Assembly: GCA_902780455.1 (NCBI GenBank)
Contig: CACZFO010000001.1
Location: forward strand, 62,001 to 126,000
DNA from: an uncultured Bacteroidia bacterium
GTDB lineage: Bacteria; Bacteroidota; Bacteroidia; Bacteroidales; UBA932
Length of the DNA: 64,000 bases
Direction of reading: 5' to 3'
Shown: one piece after another, positions 37,419 to 45,761 of the stretch
Layout of the letters: each line of letters begins with the position of its first letter
Position numbering within the stretch: the first letter of the stretch is position 1
Made by a program: the position numbers and the translations under genes
The notes under the pieces: model-generated
The model's database searches: none
Told to the model about the DNA's origin: nothing
The model's input: the letters and a program-made list of their open reading frames with translations, nothing else

Positions 37419-37425
37419 GTAAAAT

Positions 37426-37454
37426 AAAAGGGGCTTCAAAAAGGCCCCTTTTTT
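37426..37454. terminator. Bidirectional terminator overlapping the end of the threonine aldolase gene
   Basis: AAAAGGGGC pairs with GCCCCTTTT around a 9-base loop and is followed by T on both strands. On the minus strand the stem also encodes the last residues (KKGPF) of the threonine aldolase. Confidence 0.8.
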
Positions 37455-38440
37455 AAGCGTTCTGGTTTTTGCCGGAGTGTTTCCCTATTAGAGACAATAA
37501 TCGCCCGAAAAAGCGACATCTGCTCATCTGTGAGCGGAGACAGGGAGATGTATACTCCGTTTGTATCTACATTCTGGGTAAAATAAACTCCCTTGTCCAA
37601 TACTCCGGATTCCCTGAGCCTTTTCTCAAGGTACTTAGCCATTTTGTTTGAATGGGCTGCCATCTCAAGGTACAGACCATCTTTCAGGTATGCTTCAAAC
37701 TGGGCTGCTATGAAACGGTTCTTGGAGTAAAGCTGGGTTGCCTGCTTGCGGATATAAACCACGTTGTCTGCAATCTCCCTGTTTTTCTCCAGGTTGAAGA
37801 CCACCACAGCCTCCCCTATCAGAAGCCCGTTCTTGGTACCTCCGAAACTCAGGACGTCTACACCGGTGTCTGCTATCATTTCCTTGATTGAAATGTTCAT
37901 GGCAGCTGCGGCGTTGGATATTCTGGATCCATCTACATGGATGTATCCGCCCGCTGAATGCATAAGATCTGCAAGGGCCCTGATTTCATCTACGGTGTAC
38001 AGCGTTTCAAATTCCGTTGGCTGGGAAATTGAGAGTATTGCCGGCTGGACCTTGTGCTGGTCTCCGAACTTGAGGCATTCCCTTACGGTTTCAGGCTTTA
38101 CCTTTCCGCCCTCCTGGTAAAGTGGAGTTATCCTGCAGGAGGAAAATCTTTCTACCGCGCCGCATTCATCCTCGATGATGTGGGCGCAGGATGGAGCAAG
38201 TATGGTGCTGAAAGGCTTCAGGAAAGAAGCCAGGGACACTACGTTTGCACCGGTTCCATTAAGAACAAAGAGGGCCTTGCAGTCGTTTCCCAGCAAGGCC
38301 TCTATTTGTCTGAGGACCCCTTCTGTGTATTCATCTTCTCCATAACCGAAGCAATAGCCCTCGTTTGCACGCTCTATTGCCTTGAGGATGGAAGGATGGA
38401 CACCGGAGTGGTTGTCACTCCCGAAAGAGCACTTTTTCAT
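37436..38440 (-). CDS. Low-specificity threonine aldolase / beta-eliminating lyase family
   Basis: 334 aa from ATG 38440; the TTG just before it is unlikely. The fold-type I PLP enzyme pattern is visible: FGSDNHSGVHPSIL at the start, LNGTGANVVSL, HVDGSRISNAA with the PLP-ring Asp, and the PLP lysine in SFGGTKNG. It cleaves L-threonine or L-allo-threonine to glycine and acetaldehyde. The glycine link fits gcvH, which lies 9 bases upstream on the same strand. The last codons run through the shared terminator stem. Confidence 0.9.
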   Translation of the reverse strand: MKKCSFGSDNHSGVHPSILKAIERANEGYCFGYGEDEYTEGVLRQIEALLGNDCKALFVLNGTGANVVSLASFLKPFSTILAPSCAHIIEDECGAVERFSSCRITPLYQEGGKVKPETVRECLKFGDQHKVQPAILSISQPTEFETLYTVDEIRALADLMHSAGGYIHVDGSRISNAAAAMNISIKEMIADTGVDVLSFGGTKNGLLIGEAVVVFNLEKNREIADNVVYIRKQATQLYSKNRFIAAQFEAYLKDGLYLEMAAHSNKMAKYLEKRLRESGVLDKGVYFTQNVDTNGVYISLSPLTDEQMSLFRAIIVSNRETLRQKPERLKKGPF

Positions 38441-38449
38441 CAAATGGAA

Positions 38450-38827
38450 TTATTTGCAGATGCCCTCGTAAGCAGCTGCATCGAGCAGGGAGTCAACCTC
38501 TGATGGATTGCTCATCTCTACCTTGATAAGCCAGCCGGCTCCGTAAGGATCCTTGTTTACGCTCTCCGGAGCACCCTCGAGGTCCGGATTGATTTCTACA
38601 ACTTTTCCGCTTACAGGCATCAGGGCGTCAGCAACGGTCTTTACGGCCTCTATGCTTCCGAACTGGTCTCCTGCAGAAAGTGTTTCACCCTCGCAGGTGA
38701 TATCGAGGAAGACGATGTCTCCCAGCTCGCTCTGAGCGAAATCTGTAATACCTACAGTTGCAATGTTACCCTCTACGCTTACCCACTCGTGGTCGTTAGA
38801 GTACTTGAGATTTGAAGGAATGTTCAT
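38450..38827 (-). CDS. gcvH: Glycine cleavage system H protein
   Basis: 125 aa. [20 protein letters not shown] opens the lipoyl domain and the lipoylation lysine lies in [12 protein letters not shown], followed by [11 protein letters not shown]. The H protein carries the aminomethyl arm between the P, T and L proteins of glycine cleavage. None of those genes is in the window. It pairs with the threonine aldolase 9 bases downstream, which would produce the glycine to be cleaved. There is a 69-base gap to menA upstream. Confidence 0.96.
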   Translation of the reverse strand: MNIPSNLKYSNDHEWVSVEGNIATVGITDFAQSELGDIVFLDITCEGETLSAGDQFGSIEAVKTVADALMPVSGKVVEINPDLEGAPESVNKDPYGAGWLIKVEMSNPSEVDSLLDAAAYEGICK

Positions 38828-38896
38828 GTTATAAATCGATTTATGTGTTTGTCTTTGTTTTCAGTGTTTTCTGACGAAAGGCGAATTTATGAAATA

Positions 38897-39940
38897 TCAG
38901 CCATTATACCAAACAGGAAGTGCCGTCAAAGTAATGGTTATCACAAATAACAGGCTGTATATCAGTATATTCCGCGATGTTTTACCTAAAACCGCGTTTA
39001 GCTCTTTCCCATGGTTTATCTTTATCATTTTCCTGTGGGTTGCAAACAGGAACGGCAGAAATAGAAGCGGAACAACCAGATGGAACGGGAAAATATTTTC
39101 TGGCAGGCAGCCGTATCTAAAGATCCTGAATGCGCCGCATGATAGCATGCAAAGAACTGTGGCAAACACACCGTTGAGCAGATAGACCCATTCCGCAGCC
39201 TTAGCACCACATCTTACAACCAATGTTTTCTTTCCGTTTTCGGCATCTTGTGTTCTGTCGCGATAATTGTTGACAATCAAGAGGTTGTCGGTAACCAACC
39301 CGACGGCTAGTCCGGATAGGAGCGGAATCCACCCAAAAACGATGTAGCCAAGGGCGGCCGCCCCTGAATTACCACCTCCTTCCAGGGAGAGCATGTATGG
39401 GAAATCCAATCCACGCCAGATGATGACGTGGTATGTGAAGAACACCGGTATTATTCCAAAGAAAAGTACCACCATGATGTCTCCAAAACCCAGGTAGGAC
39501 AGCCTGGTCGTGTAGAGGAACGCTCCGAGAATGCAGAAGATTCCGACAACGGCCATCGGCCATCCGCCATAGTATATCAGCGGAAGCCCGATAAGGAAAG
39601 AAACTGCTGTCACTGTGGCTATTCCCTTTTTCATTGCTCCGGGGGTTATCCACCCTTGGGTGCAGGCTCTTTCTGGACCAAGCCGGCCGTCTTTGTCGGC
39701 TCCCTTTTTCCAGTCGAAGTAGTCGTTGATGAAATTGGCATCTATCTGCATCAATACTGCGAACAAGATGCAAAGTACAGATGGAACAATGACTATACCC
39801 GTCTTTCCGGCCGCTCCTGCAGTTGCGGTTGTAAAGACGCCGTACGCTATCCCCACAAGAACCGGAGCCACGGCACCGGCCAGTGTCTTGGGGCGTGAGG
39901 CTAACACCCAGGCTTTCAGCGAGTTGGTTTTTACCTGCAT
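38897..39940 (-). CDS. menA: 1,4-dihydroxy-2-naphthoate polyprenyltransferase
   Basis: 347 aa, UbiA superfamily with about 8-9 membrane helices. The first Asp-rich motif is NFINDYFDWKKGAD and the second is NNYRDRTQDAENGKKT, both needed to bind the prenyl diphosphate through magnesium. WVLASRPKTLAGAVAPVLVG is the usual N-terminus of MenA. It prenylates DHNA to demethylmenaquinone, which serves fumarate respiration by SdhAB. It lies 3 bases after ruvA on the same strand. Confidence 0.93.
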   Translation of the reverse strand: MQVKTNSLKAWVLASRPKTLAGAVAPVLVGIAYGVFTTATAGAAGKTGIVIVPSVLCILFAVLMQIDANFINDYFDWKKGADKDGRLGPERACTQGWITPGAMKKGIATVTAVSFLIGLPLIYYGGWPMAVVGIFCILGAFLYTTRLSYLGFGDIMVVLFFGIIPVFFTYHVIIWRGLDFPYMLSLEGGGNSGAAALGYIVFGWIPLLSGLAVGLVTDNLLIVNNYRDRTQDAENGKKTLVVRCGAKAAEWVYLLNGVFATVLCMLSCGAFRIFRYGCLPENIFPFHLVVPLLFLPFLFATHRKMIKINHGKELNAVLGKTSRNILIYSLLFVITITLTALPVWYNG

Positions 39941-39943
39941 AAA

Positions 39944-40531
39944 CTACAGTCTCTTGAGGGCAAGTTTGATGATCTGCTCCACGGAAGCAGATGGATTTTG
40001 GCGGAGAATCTCCCCTATCACCTTTTCTGAATCCTGTTTCTTGAACCCGAGCATTATCAACGCTCCGAGAGCCTCTTCCCCTACCGGACTCTTGGCTGCA
40101 GGGCCCAGCGGCAGGGTTGAACTGTCGGCACCCTTTGAAACCTTGTCTTTCAGTTCTATGATCAGCTTCTGGGCGGTCTTCAGGCCTATTCCCTTGACAG
40201 CCTTGATCTTGCTTACGTCATCAGAAACGATAGCAGCCTTCAGTTCATCCGTACTCAGCGACGAAAGTATCATCCTGGCGGTATTCGGACCGATTCCGTT
40301 CACGTTTATCAGAAGGGTGAACATGAACCTTTCTTCCTTGCTTGCAAAGCCGTACCACATTGCTATGTCTTCCTTGACATAGTAGTAGATGTAGAGTTTT
40401 ACCTCCTTCAGGTTCTGGATATCGGTGAATGTCTGGAGGGATATTTCCAGTTTGTAGCCTATTCCCCCGGCCTCAACTATTGCCTGGGTGGGAGTTGTTT
40501 CTACAAGAAGACCTTTTATGTAATCGTACAT
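39944..40531 (-). CDS. ruvA: Holliday junction branch migration protein RuvA
   Basis: 195 aa. An N-terminal OB domain (MYDYIKGLLVETTPTQAIVE) is followed by the helix-hairpin-helix pair NVNGIGPNTARMIL and VKGIGLKTAQKLIIELKDK, a flexible linker, and the C-terminal domain III that contacts RuvB (ALIMLGFKKQDSEKVIGEIL). It forms the tetramer that clamps Holliday junctions. ruvB is 18 kb away at 21413, not in an operon. The upstream SDR gene ends 37 bases before it on the same strand. Confidence 0.96.
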   Translation of the reverse strand: MYDYIKGLLVETTPTQAIVEAGGIGYKLEISLQTFTDIQNLKEVKLYIYYYVKEDIAMWYGFASKEERFMFTLLINVNGIGPNTARMILSSLSTDELKAAIVSDDVSKIKAVKGIGLKTAQKLIIELKDKVSKGADSSTLPLGPAAKSPVGEEALGALIMLGFKKQDSEKVIGEILRQNPSASVEQIIKLALKRL

Positions 40532-40568
40532 AAATATTTGATATAAGTTTATTTGGAATTAAAGGGCC

Positions 40569-41333
40569 CTATTCTTCCCTGAATATTACGCTTCCGCTGG
40601 CCTGGTGCGTTGCCAGTATGAGAACCTCGGCTATCTGCACATGCTCGGGTGCGCTTGCCGCATAGAAAGCCACGTCTGCAATGTCTGCTCCGCTCAGGGG
40701 CTTAATACCCTTGTAAACCTTGTCTGCACGGGCATTGTCTCCATGGAAGCGGGTGTTGCTGAAATTGGTTTCAACCAGACCCGGCTTAAGGTTGGTCACC
40801 CTTATCGGAGTGTGGGCCAGGTCTATGCGCAGGCCGTCGCTGAGAGCCTTAACAGCTGCTTTTGTGGCGCAGTATACGTTTCCGTTGGCATAAGCGGCAT
40901 CTCCGGCCACGCTTCCGATGTTGATGACGTGCCCCTTGTTCCTCCTTACCATTCCGGGAACAATCAGCCTTGTCATGTACAGAAGACCCTTGATGTTGGT
41001 GTCTATCATGGTTTCCCAGTCATCAATGTCTCCCTCGTATTCCGGGTCGAGGCCCAGGGCAAGGCCGGCGTTGTTTACCAGCACGTCTATGTCCGCCCAG
41101 TCTTCCGGCAATGACATTACCGCCTTCTGTGCGGCTTCCTTGTCCCTGACATCAAAGATCAGGGGGTAGGTTTCAATGTTCGGGCACAGGGAGAGAATCT
41201 CCTTTTCTGCTGCCGCAACCTTTTCCTTGGTTCTTCCTGTGAGGATGATATCGTATCCTCCCTGTGCAAATCTTACGGCGCAGGCCCTGCCTATGCCGCT
41301 TGTTGCACCTGTAATCAAAACGGTCTTGTTCAT
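40569..41333 (-). CDS. Short-chain dehydrogenase/reductase (SDR)
   Basis: 254 aa from ATG 41333; a longer frame upstream crosses the promoter and lacks family similarity. Classical SDR motifs: TGATSGIG for the NAD(P) loop, VNNAGLALG, the catalytic Ser in INIGSVAGDAAYANG and the Tyr-x-x-x-Lys in VYCATKAAV. KPGLVETNFSNTRF closely resembles YdfG-type serine/3-hydroxy acid dehydrogenases, which is the best functional guess. It is divergent from sufS and may be read through into ruvA-menA. Confidence 0.88.
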   Translation of the reverse strand: MNKTVLITGATSGIGRACAVRFAQGGYDIILTGRTKEKVAAAEKEILSLCPNIETYPLIFDVRDKEAAQKAVMSLPEDWADIDVLVNNAGLALGLDPEYEGDIDDWETMIDTNIKGLLYMTRLIVPGMVRRNKGHVINIGSVAGDAAYANGNVYCATKAAVKALSDGLRIDLAHTPIRVTNLKPGLVETNFSNTRFHGDNARADKVYKGIKPLSGADIADVAFYAASAPEHVQIAEVLILATHQASGSVIFREE

Positions 41334-41353
41334 ATAACAAAAATCAAGTAGAG

Positions 41354-41361
41354 CAAATTTA
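41354..41361 (-). promoter_or_regulatory. TAnnTTTG promoter element for the SDR gene
   Basis: TAAATTTG on the minus strand, 20 bases before the ATG at 41333. Confidence 0.6.
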
Positions 41362-41374
41362 GAAAAAATCATTG

Positions 41375-41382
41375 TATTTTTG
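41375..41382 (+). promoter_or_regulatory. TAnnTTTG promoter element for sufS
   Basis: TATTTTTGCA on the plus strand, 24 bases before the sufS ATG and divergent from the SDR element 13 bases away. Confidence 0.6.
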
Positions 41383-41406
41383 CATTTTGCACAAGACGGT
41401 ATAACC

Positions 41407-42675
41407 ATGGAAGGTAAAAAGGAAAACATATTGGCCCGGGTAAGGCAGCAGGTGCCGGCACTTTCCTCAAAGATGAACGGAGAGCCGCTGGTCTACCTTG
41501 ACAATGCCGCCACCACCCAGAAACCGGTGCAAGTTCTTGATTTCCTCAGCGATGCCCTTAAAAACAGAAACGCCAACGTCCATCGTTCCATGTATGAACT
41601 TTCGGACCGCTCGACCTCGGCTTACGAAGGGGCCAGGGAAAGGGTGCGCCGTTTTATCAATGCCCCGTCCCGTGAAAACGTGATCTTCACCAGCGGGACA
41701 ACCGCCTCCGTAAATCTGGTTGCATCATGCTTCTGCAGCAAGTTTGTTGGAAAAGGTGATGTCATACTTATAGAGGCAGACTCTCATCATTCCAACATTG
41801 TTCCATGGCAGCTGGCAGCGGAAAGGGCGGGCGCAAGCATAAAGGTCATTCCTACTGATGTAATGACCGGGTCCGGGAGAAGCGGGAGACTGGATCTTGA
41901 GGGGTTGGACGGCTTGCTCTCAGACAACGTAAAGATGGTGGCCGTTACGCAGATATCCAACATAACGGGGCTGAGGAATCCGGTTTCCCAGATAATATCT
42001 GCGGCTCATTCCAAGGGCATTGCCGTTTTGGTTGACGGAGCCCAGGGAATAGTCCATGAGAAGGTGGACGTCCAGGCAATGGACTGCGATTTCTACGCCT
42101 TTTCCGCCCACAAGATCTACGGGGCAACCGGAGTAGGGGTTCTTTACGGAAAAAAGGAACTTCTTGAAGCGATTCCTCCGTACATGGGCGGAGGAGACAT
42201 GGTTGAAACGGTTACATATGACAAGACCACATACGCCTCGCTTCCTCTGAAGTTTGAGGCCGGAACACCTAACTTCATAGGTGCGGCATCGCTGACCCCG
42301 GCACTTGACTTTGCCGAATATCTGAGGAATGGAGAAGTGGGAGAGGCTCTCGGGAGTGAGGAAGAAAGGATTGTTTCATATATGATGGACAAGCTGGACA
42401 CCCCTGGAATAGAGGTTTACGGAAAACCTGATTCCATATGCGGAAAGTCTCCGATATTTACCTTCAACATTGAAAGCATCAATGCAGGTGACCTTGCCCA
42501 ACTTCTTGATAAGATGGGTATTGCGGTTCGTTCCGGAATGATGTGCGCAGAACCGCTCCTGAATACTTTCGGAGCCGTGTCCGCCCTCAGGGCATCCTTT
42601 GCTCCGTACAATACGCTGGAAGAAGCTGAAACATTTGTCAGGTGCCTTGAAAGGGCCCGGACAATGCTTTCGTGA
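41407..42675 (+). CDS. sufS: Cysteine desulfurase SufS
   Basis: 422 aa from ATG 41407. Group II desulfurase pattern: VYLDNAATTQKP at the start, FTSGTTASVNLVA, HHSNIVPWQ, VDGAQG, and the PLP lysine in SAHKIYGATGVGVLYG. The active-site cysteine lies in RSGMMCAEPL. Most SufS have RxGHHCAQP or RTGTHCAQP, so the two residues before Cys are unusual. It takes sulfur from cysteine and hands it to the SufE domain encoded next. It begins a rightward run with the SufE-SufT fusion, folK and glyS. Confidence 0.92.
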   Translation: MEGKKENILARVRQQVPALSSKMNGEPLVYLDNAATTQKPVQVLDFLSDALKNRNANVHRSMYELSDRSTSAYEGARERVRRFINAPSRENVIFTSGTTASVNLVASCFCSKFVGKGDVILIEADSHHSNIVPWQLAAERAGASIKVIPTDVMTGSGRSGRLDLEGLDGLLSDNVKMVAVTQISNITGLRNPVSQIISAAHSKGIAVLVDGAQGIVHEKVDVQAMDCDFYAFSAHKIYGATGVGVLYGKKELLEAIPPYMGGGDMVETVTYDKTTYASLPLKFEAGTPNFIGAASLTPALDFAEYLRNGEVGEALGSEEERIVSYMMDKLDTPGIEVYGKPDSICGKSPIFTFNIESINAGDLAQLLDKMGIAVRSGMMCAEPLLNTFGAVSALRASFAPYNTLEEAETFVRCLERARTMLS

Positions 42676-42694
42676 TAAAGAATATATATAGGAC

Positions 42695-43444
42695 ATGACA
42701 ATAAAAGAAACCGAACAGCAGATAGTTGAGGAATTTTCCCTCTTTGACAACTGGATGGACAAGTACCAGTATATCATAGATTTGGGAAAGTCAATGCCAG
42801 TAATAGATGAAGCCGGCAAAAAAGATGCGAACCTGATAAAGGGATGTCAGAGCAGGGTTTGGCTGGATTGCAGGGAAGAAGGCGGAAAGCTATATTTCTC
42901 AGCCGACAGCGATGCCATAATAACAAAGGGAATAATTTCCTTGCTGATAAGGGTTTATGACGGACACACTCCCGATGAAATCATTGAATCTGAAATAGAT
43001 TTCATAGATACGATAGGGTTGAGGAGCAACCTTTCTCCTACCAGGGCCAACGGTCTTGTTTCCATGATGAAGCAGATAAAGCTCTATGCAGTGGCTTTCA
43101 AGGAGAAGGAAAAAGAAGCCGCGGAGAACAAATACAGCGTTGAGGATGTGCAGAAAAACGTCATCAGGGCCCTCAAGCAGGTGTTCGATCCCGAGATACC
43201 GGTAAACGTCTACGACCTCGGACTTATTTATGAGATCAAGGTAGGGGAAGACCGAAACGTATTCATCAAGATGACAATGACATCTCCTACATGCCCTCTT
43301 GCCGAGGATGTGGTCAACGATGTCAACAATGCCGTTTCAGATGCTCCTGGTGTCAAAGGTGTGCAGATAGAACTTACGTTTGAGCCTGAATGGGACGAGA
43401 GCCGCATGAGTGAGGAGGCCAGACTTGAACTGGGGCTGATGTAA
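42695..43444 (+). CDS. SufE-SufT (DUF59/MIP18) fusion protein
   Basis: 249 aa with two recognisable domains. Residues about 1-138 are SufE: EEFSLFDNWMDKYQYIIDLGK and the sulfur-accepting Cys51 in LIKGCQSRVWL. Residues about 147-249 are a MIP18/SufT domain: VIRALKQVFDPEIPVNVYDLGLIY and Cys200 in TMTSPTCPLAEDV. SufE accepts persulfide from SufS; SufT-type proteins help mature or insert Fe-S clusters. A charged linker (KEKEKEAAENKYS) joins them. There is no stop or frameshift between the domains. It lies 19 bases after sufS and its TAA shares an A with the folK start. Confidence 0.88.
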   Translation: MTIKETEQQIVEEFSLFDNWMDKYQYIIDLGKSMPVIDEAGKKDANLIKGCQSRVWLDCREEGGKLYFSADSDAIITKGIISLLIRVYDGHTPDEIIESEIDFIDTIGLRSNLSPTRANGLVSMMKQIKLYAVAFKEKEKEAAENKYSVEDVQKNVIRALKQVFDPEIPVNVYDLGLIYEIKVGEDRNVFIKMTMTSPTCPLAEDVVNDVNNAVSDAPGVKGVQIELTFEPEWDESRMSEEARLELGLM

Positions 43445-44007
43445 TGGAAAACTGTGATCTTTACAAGGTTGTGCTCCTGCTTGGAAGCAACCTTCCGCTG
43501 GGAAACATGACCTCCTCCCAGATAATAGAGGAGGCAGACAAGGAAATAGTTGACGCTTTGCTTCCGGATTATCTGGTGGTGGAGTCGCTGGAGGAAGCCG
43601 TGAACACCACCGGGATAATTACCACCCAGCCGTGCGGGAATTTTGAAAGGACGGTAGGGAAGGACGGCCGGGAGGAACCTACACCGGAGTTCTTCAACCA
43701 GGTGCTGTGCTGCATTACCGACAAGAACCCGGAGCAGGTTCTGGACCAGACCCAGAGAATAGAGAAACTGTTTGGCCGGATGAGGAAATATAAGGAAAAA
43801 GGAGAGATTTACGAGAACCGGACCCTGGACATAGACATACTTCAGGCCTTTAAGATGGAGGTGGCGGACAATATCCCGGACAAAGGGGAGGACAAAAGGG
43901 TGCGATGGTCTGAAATAAAGATAGATACACCAAAGCTTACAATACCGCATCCTCAGATTGGAACAAGGCCTTTCGTGAGCGTGCTGCTAGATAAACTGAA
44001 AAAATAA
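43444..44007 (+). CDS. folK: 2-amino-4-hydroxy-6-hydroxymethyldihydropteridine diphosphokinase (HPPK)
   Basis: 187 aa, longer than the usual 160. VVLLLGSNLPLGN opens the domain. NQVLCCITDKNPEQVLDQTQRIEKLFGR and the signature ENRTLDIDILQ follow, and the C-terminus has IPHPQIGTRPFV. It transfers pyrophosphate from ATP to the pterin alcohol in folate synthesis, upstream of the ThyA/FolA cycle seen earlier in the window. The extra length is an insertion of roughly 20 acidic and basic residues after the signature. Start and stop overlap with the SufE-SufT gene by one base (TAATG). Confidence 0.88.
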   Translation: MENCDLYKVVLLLGSNLPLGNMTSSQIIEEADKEIVDALLPDYLVVESLEEAVNTTGIITTQPCGNFERTVGKDGREEPTPEFFNQVLCCITDKNPEQVLDQTQRIEKLFGRMRKYKEKGEIYENRTLDIDILQAFKMEVADNIPDKGEDKRVRWSEIKIDTPKLTIPHPQIGTRPFVSVLLDKLKK

Positions 44008-44019
44008 AATTGCGTAGAT

Positions 44020-45558
44020 ATGACACAAGAAGAACTTTTCAAGAATTTGATTTCCCACACCAAGGAATATGGTTTCATTTTTCCGTCAAGCGAGATTTAT
44101 GACGGCCTGAGCGCCGTGTACGACTACGGTCAGATGGGAAGCGAACTTAAGAACAACATAAAGAAGTACTGGTGGGATTCCATGGTCAAGCTCAACGAGA
44201 ATATCGTGGGCATTGATTCATGCATATTCATGCATCCGAAGATTTGGAAGGCTTCCGGGCACGTTGATGCTTTCAACGATCCTCTGATAGACAACAAGGA
44301 CTCCAAGAAGAGGTACCGCGCTGATGTACTCATCGAGGATTACATTGCCAAGATAGAGGCAAAGATAGACAAGGAGGTTGCAAAGGGAAAGAAAAGGTTC
44401 GGCGATGCTTTTGACGAGGCCCAGTTCCGCGCCACGAATCCAAACGTGCTGAGGGAGCAGAAGAAGGCCGACGAGGTTAGGCAGAGGATGGCCAAGGCTC
44501 TCAACGACAATGACCTTGCAGGGCTCAGGCAGATAATAATAGACTGTGAGATAGTTGATCCGATCTCAGGAACACGCAACTGGACGGATGTGAGGCAGTT
44601 CAACCTGATGTTCTCCACCCAGCTCGGAAATATTTCAGGTGAGGACGGAACGCTTTACCTGCGTCCTGAAACGGCTCAGGGAATATTTGTAAACTTCCTG
44701 AACGTCCAGAAGAGCGGAAGGATGAAGATACCTTTTGGAATAGCCCAGATTGGAAAGGCTTTCAGAAACGAGATAGTTGCCCGCCAGTTCATTTTCAGGA
44801 TGAGGGAGTTCGAGCAGATGGAGATGCAGTTCTTCGTAAGGCCAGGCCAGGAACTTGACTGGTTCCGCCACTGGAAGCAGAAGAGGCTCAACTGGCACCT
44901 TGCAATAGGAATGGGTGAGGAAAACTACCGCTTCCACGATCACGAGAAACTGGCCCATTATGCAAATGCTGCAACCGACATTGAATTCAACTTCCCGTTC
45001 GGATTCAAGGAACTTGAAGGCATACATTCAAGGACAGACTTTGACCTTGGCCGCCACCAGGAGTTCAGCGGAAGGAAGATGCAGTACTTTGATCCTGAGC
45101 AGAACGTCAGCTACGTTCCTTATGTAATAGAAACATCCATAGGAGTGGACCGTACGGTTCTGGCTGTGCTTAGTTCAGCCTACCGTCAGGAAAAACTCGA
45201 GAACGGAGAAGAGAGGGTTGTAATGAGGTTCCATCCGGCCCTTGCACCTGTCAAGGTAGCCGTTCTTCCACTGGTAAAGAAGGAGGAACTGACCAATGCC
45301 GCACAGAAGATAATGGATGAACTCAAGTTCGACTTCAACTGCCAGTACGAAGAGAAGGATACCATCGGAAGGCGTTACCGCCGTCAGGATGCCATCGGAA
45401 CTCCTTATTGCGTTACTGTTGACTTTGATTCCATCTCAGACGGCATGGTTACTCTCAGAGACCGCGACACGATGCAGCAGGAGAGGGTTCCTATCGCTGA
45501 GCTTCACTCAATCGTAGACAAGAAAGTTTCCATGAAGAGGCTGCTTGAAAAGATTTAG
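44020..45558 (+). CDS. glyS: Glycyl-tRNA synthetase, single-subunit type
   Basis: 512 aa of the dimeric eukaryote/archaea-like GlyRS (class IIa), not the alpha2-beta2 form. FGFIFPSSEIYDGL-like (YGFIFPSSEIYDGLSAVYDY) is at the start. Motif 2 is AFRNEIVARQFIFRMREFEQ, motif 3 contains IGVDRTVLAVL, and the anticodon-binding domain begins at VKVAVLPLVKKEE. It charges tRNA-Gly. It lies 12 bases after folK and upstream of tRNA-Pro. Confidence 0.96.
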   Translation: MTQEELFKNLISHTKEYGFIFPSSEIYDGLSAVYDYGQMGSELKNNIKKYWWDSMVKLNENIVGIDSCIFMHPKIWKASGHVDAFNDPLIDNKDSKKRYRADVLIEDYIAKIEAKIDKEVAKGKKRFGDAFDEAQFRATNPNVLREQKKADEVRQRMAKALNDNDLAGLRQIIIDCEIVDPISGTRNWTDVRQFNLMFSTQLGNISGEDGTLYLRPETAQGIFVNFLNVQKSGRMKIPFGIAQIGKAFRNEIVARQFIFRMREFEQMEMQFFVRPGQELDWFRHWKQKRLNWHLAIGMGEENYRFHDHEKLAHYANAATDIEFNFPFGFKELEGIHSRTDFDLGRHQEFSGRKMQYFDPEQNVSYVPYVIETSIGVDRTVLAVLSSAYRQEKLENGEERVVMRFHPALAPVKVAVLPLVKKEELTNAAQKIMDELKFDFNCQYEEKDTIGRRYRRQDAIGTPYCVTVDFDSISDGMVTLRDRDTMQQERVPIAELHSIVDKKVSMKRLLEKI

Positions 45559-45568
45559 GCCAAAAAAT

Positions 45569-45599
45569 TTTGGAAATTAAAAAAATACTCATATTTTTG
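45569..45599 (+). promoter_or_regulatory. Complete TTTG-N19-TAnnTTTG promoter for tRNA-Pro
   Basis: TTTG at 45569-45572 and TATTTTTG at 45592-45599 are separated by 19 bases, matching both elements and the spacing of the Bacteroides consensus promoter. The tRNA starts 18 bases further on. It is the best full match seen in the window. Confidence 0.75.
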
Positions 45600-45616
45600 C
45601 AGCCCCATTAGGGATT

Positions 45617-45694
45617 CGGGGTGTGGCGCAGTTGGCTTAGCGCACCTGCTTTGGGAGCAGGGGGTCCTCCGTTCGAGTCGGAGTACCCCGACCA
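45617..45694 (+). tRNA. tRNA-Pro (anticodon TGG)
   Basis: A full cloverleaf: acceptor CGGGGTG pairs with TACCCCG, the anticodon stem CCTGC/GCAGG encloses the loop TTTGGGA with anticodon TGG, and the T arm contains GTTCGAGTC. Discriminator A is at 45691, and the CCA tail (45692-45694) is encoded. A strong terminator follows. Confidence 0.96.
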
Positions 45695-45722
45695 CAAGAT
45701 CGTTTTCATACTATGTTTTTTT

Positions 45723-45761
45723 GACCAATTGCGGGTTCTCCGCAGTTGGTCTTTTTTTTTT
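45723..45761 (+). terminator. Rho-independent terminator after tRNA-Pro
   Basis: A 12-bp stem (GACCAATTGCGG / CCGCAGTTGGTC, one G-T pair), a 5-base loop and a run of nine or more T. Confidence 0.88.

Larger units (their letters stand above)
37201..37425. other. Convergent intergenic gap with two palindromes and parS-like sites
   Basis: This AT-rich 225-base gap lies between the ends of mnmG and the threonine aldolase gene, so neither flanking gene needs a promoter here. It contains two identical 15-bp palindromes (37271-37285 and 37343-37357), a parS-like core (37405-37418) and a 10-base half of the standard parS site, TGTTTCACGT (37210-37219). No open reading frame worth calling was seen. 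A short RNA cannot be excluded. Confidence 0.6.

Noticed and set aside
45617-45694. tRNA-Pro as an integration site
   Set aside because: No integrase gene or duplicated tRNA 3' end was seen nearby; flanking genes are ordinary.
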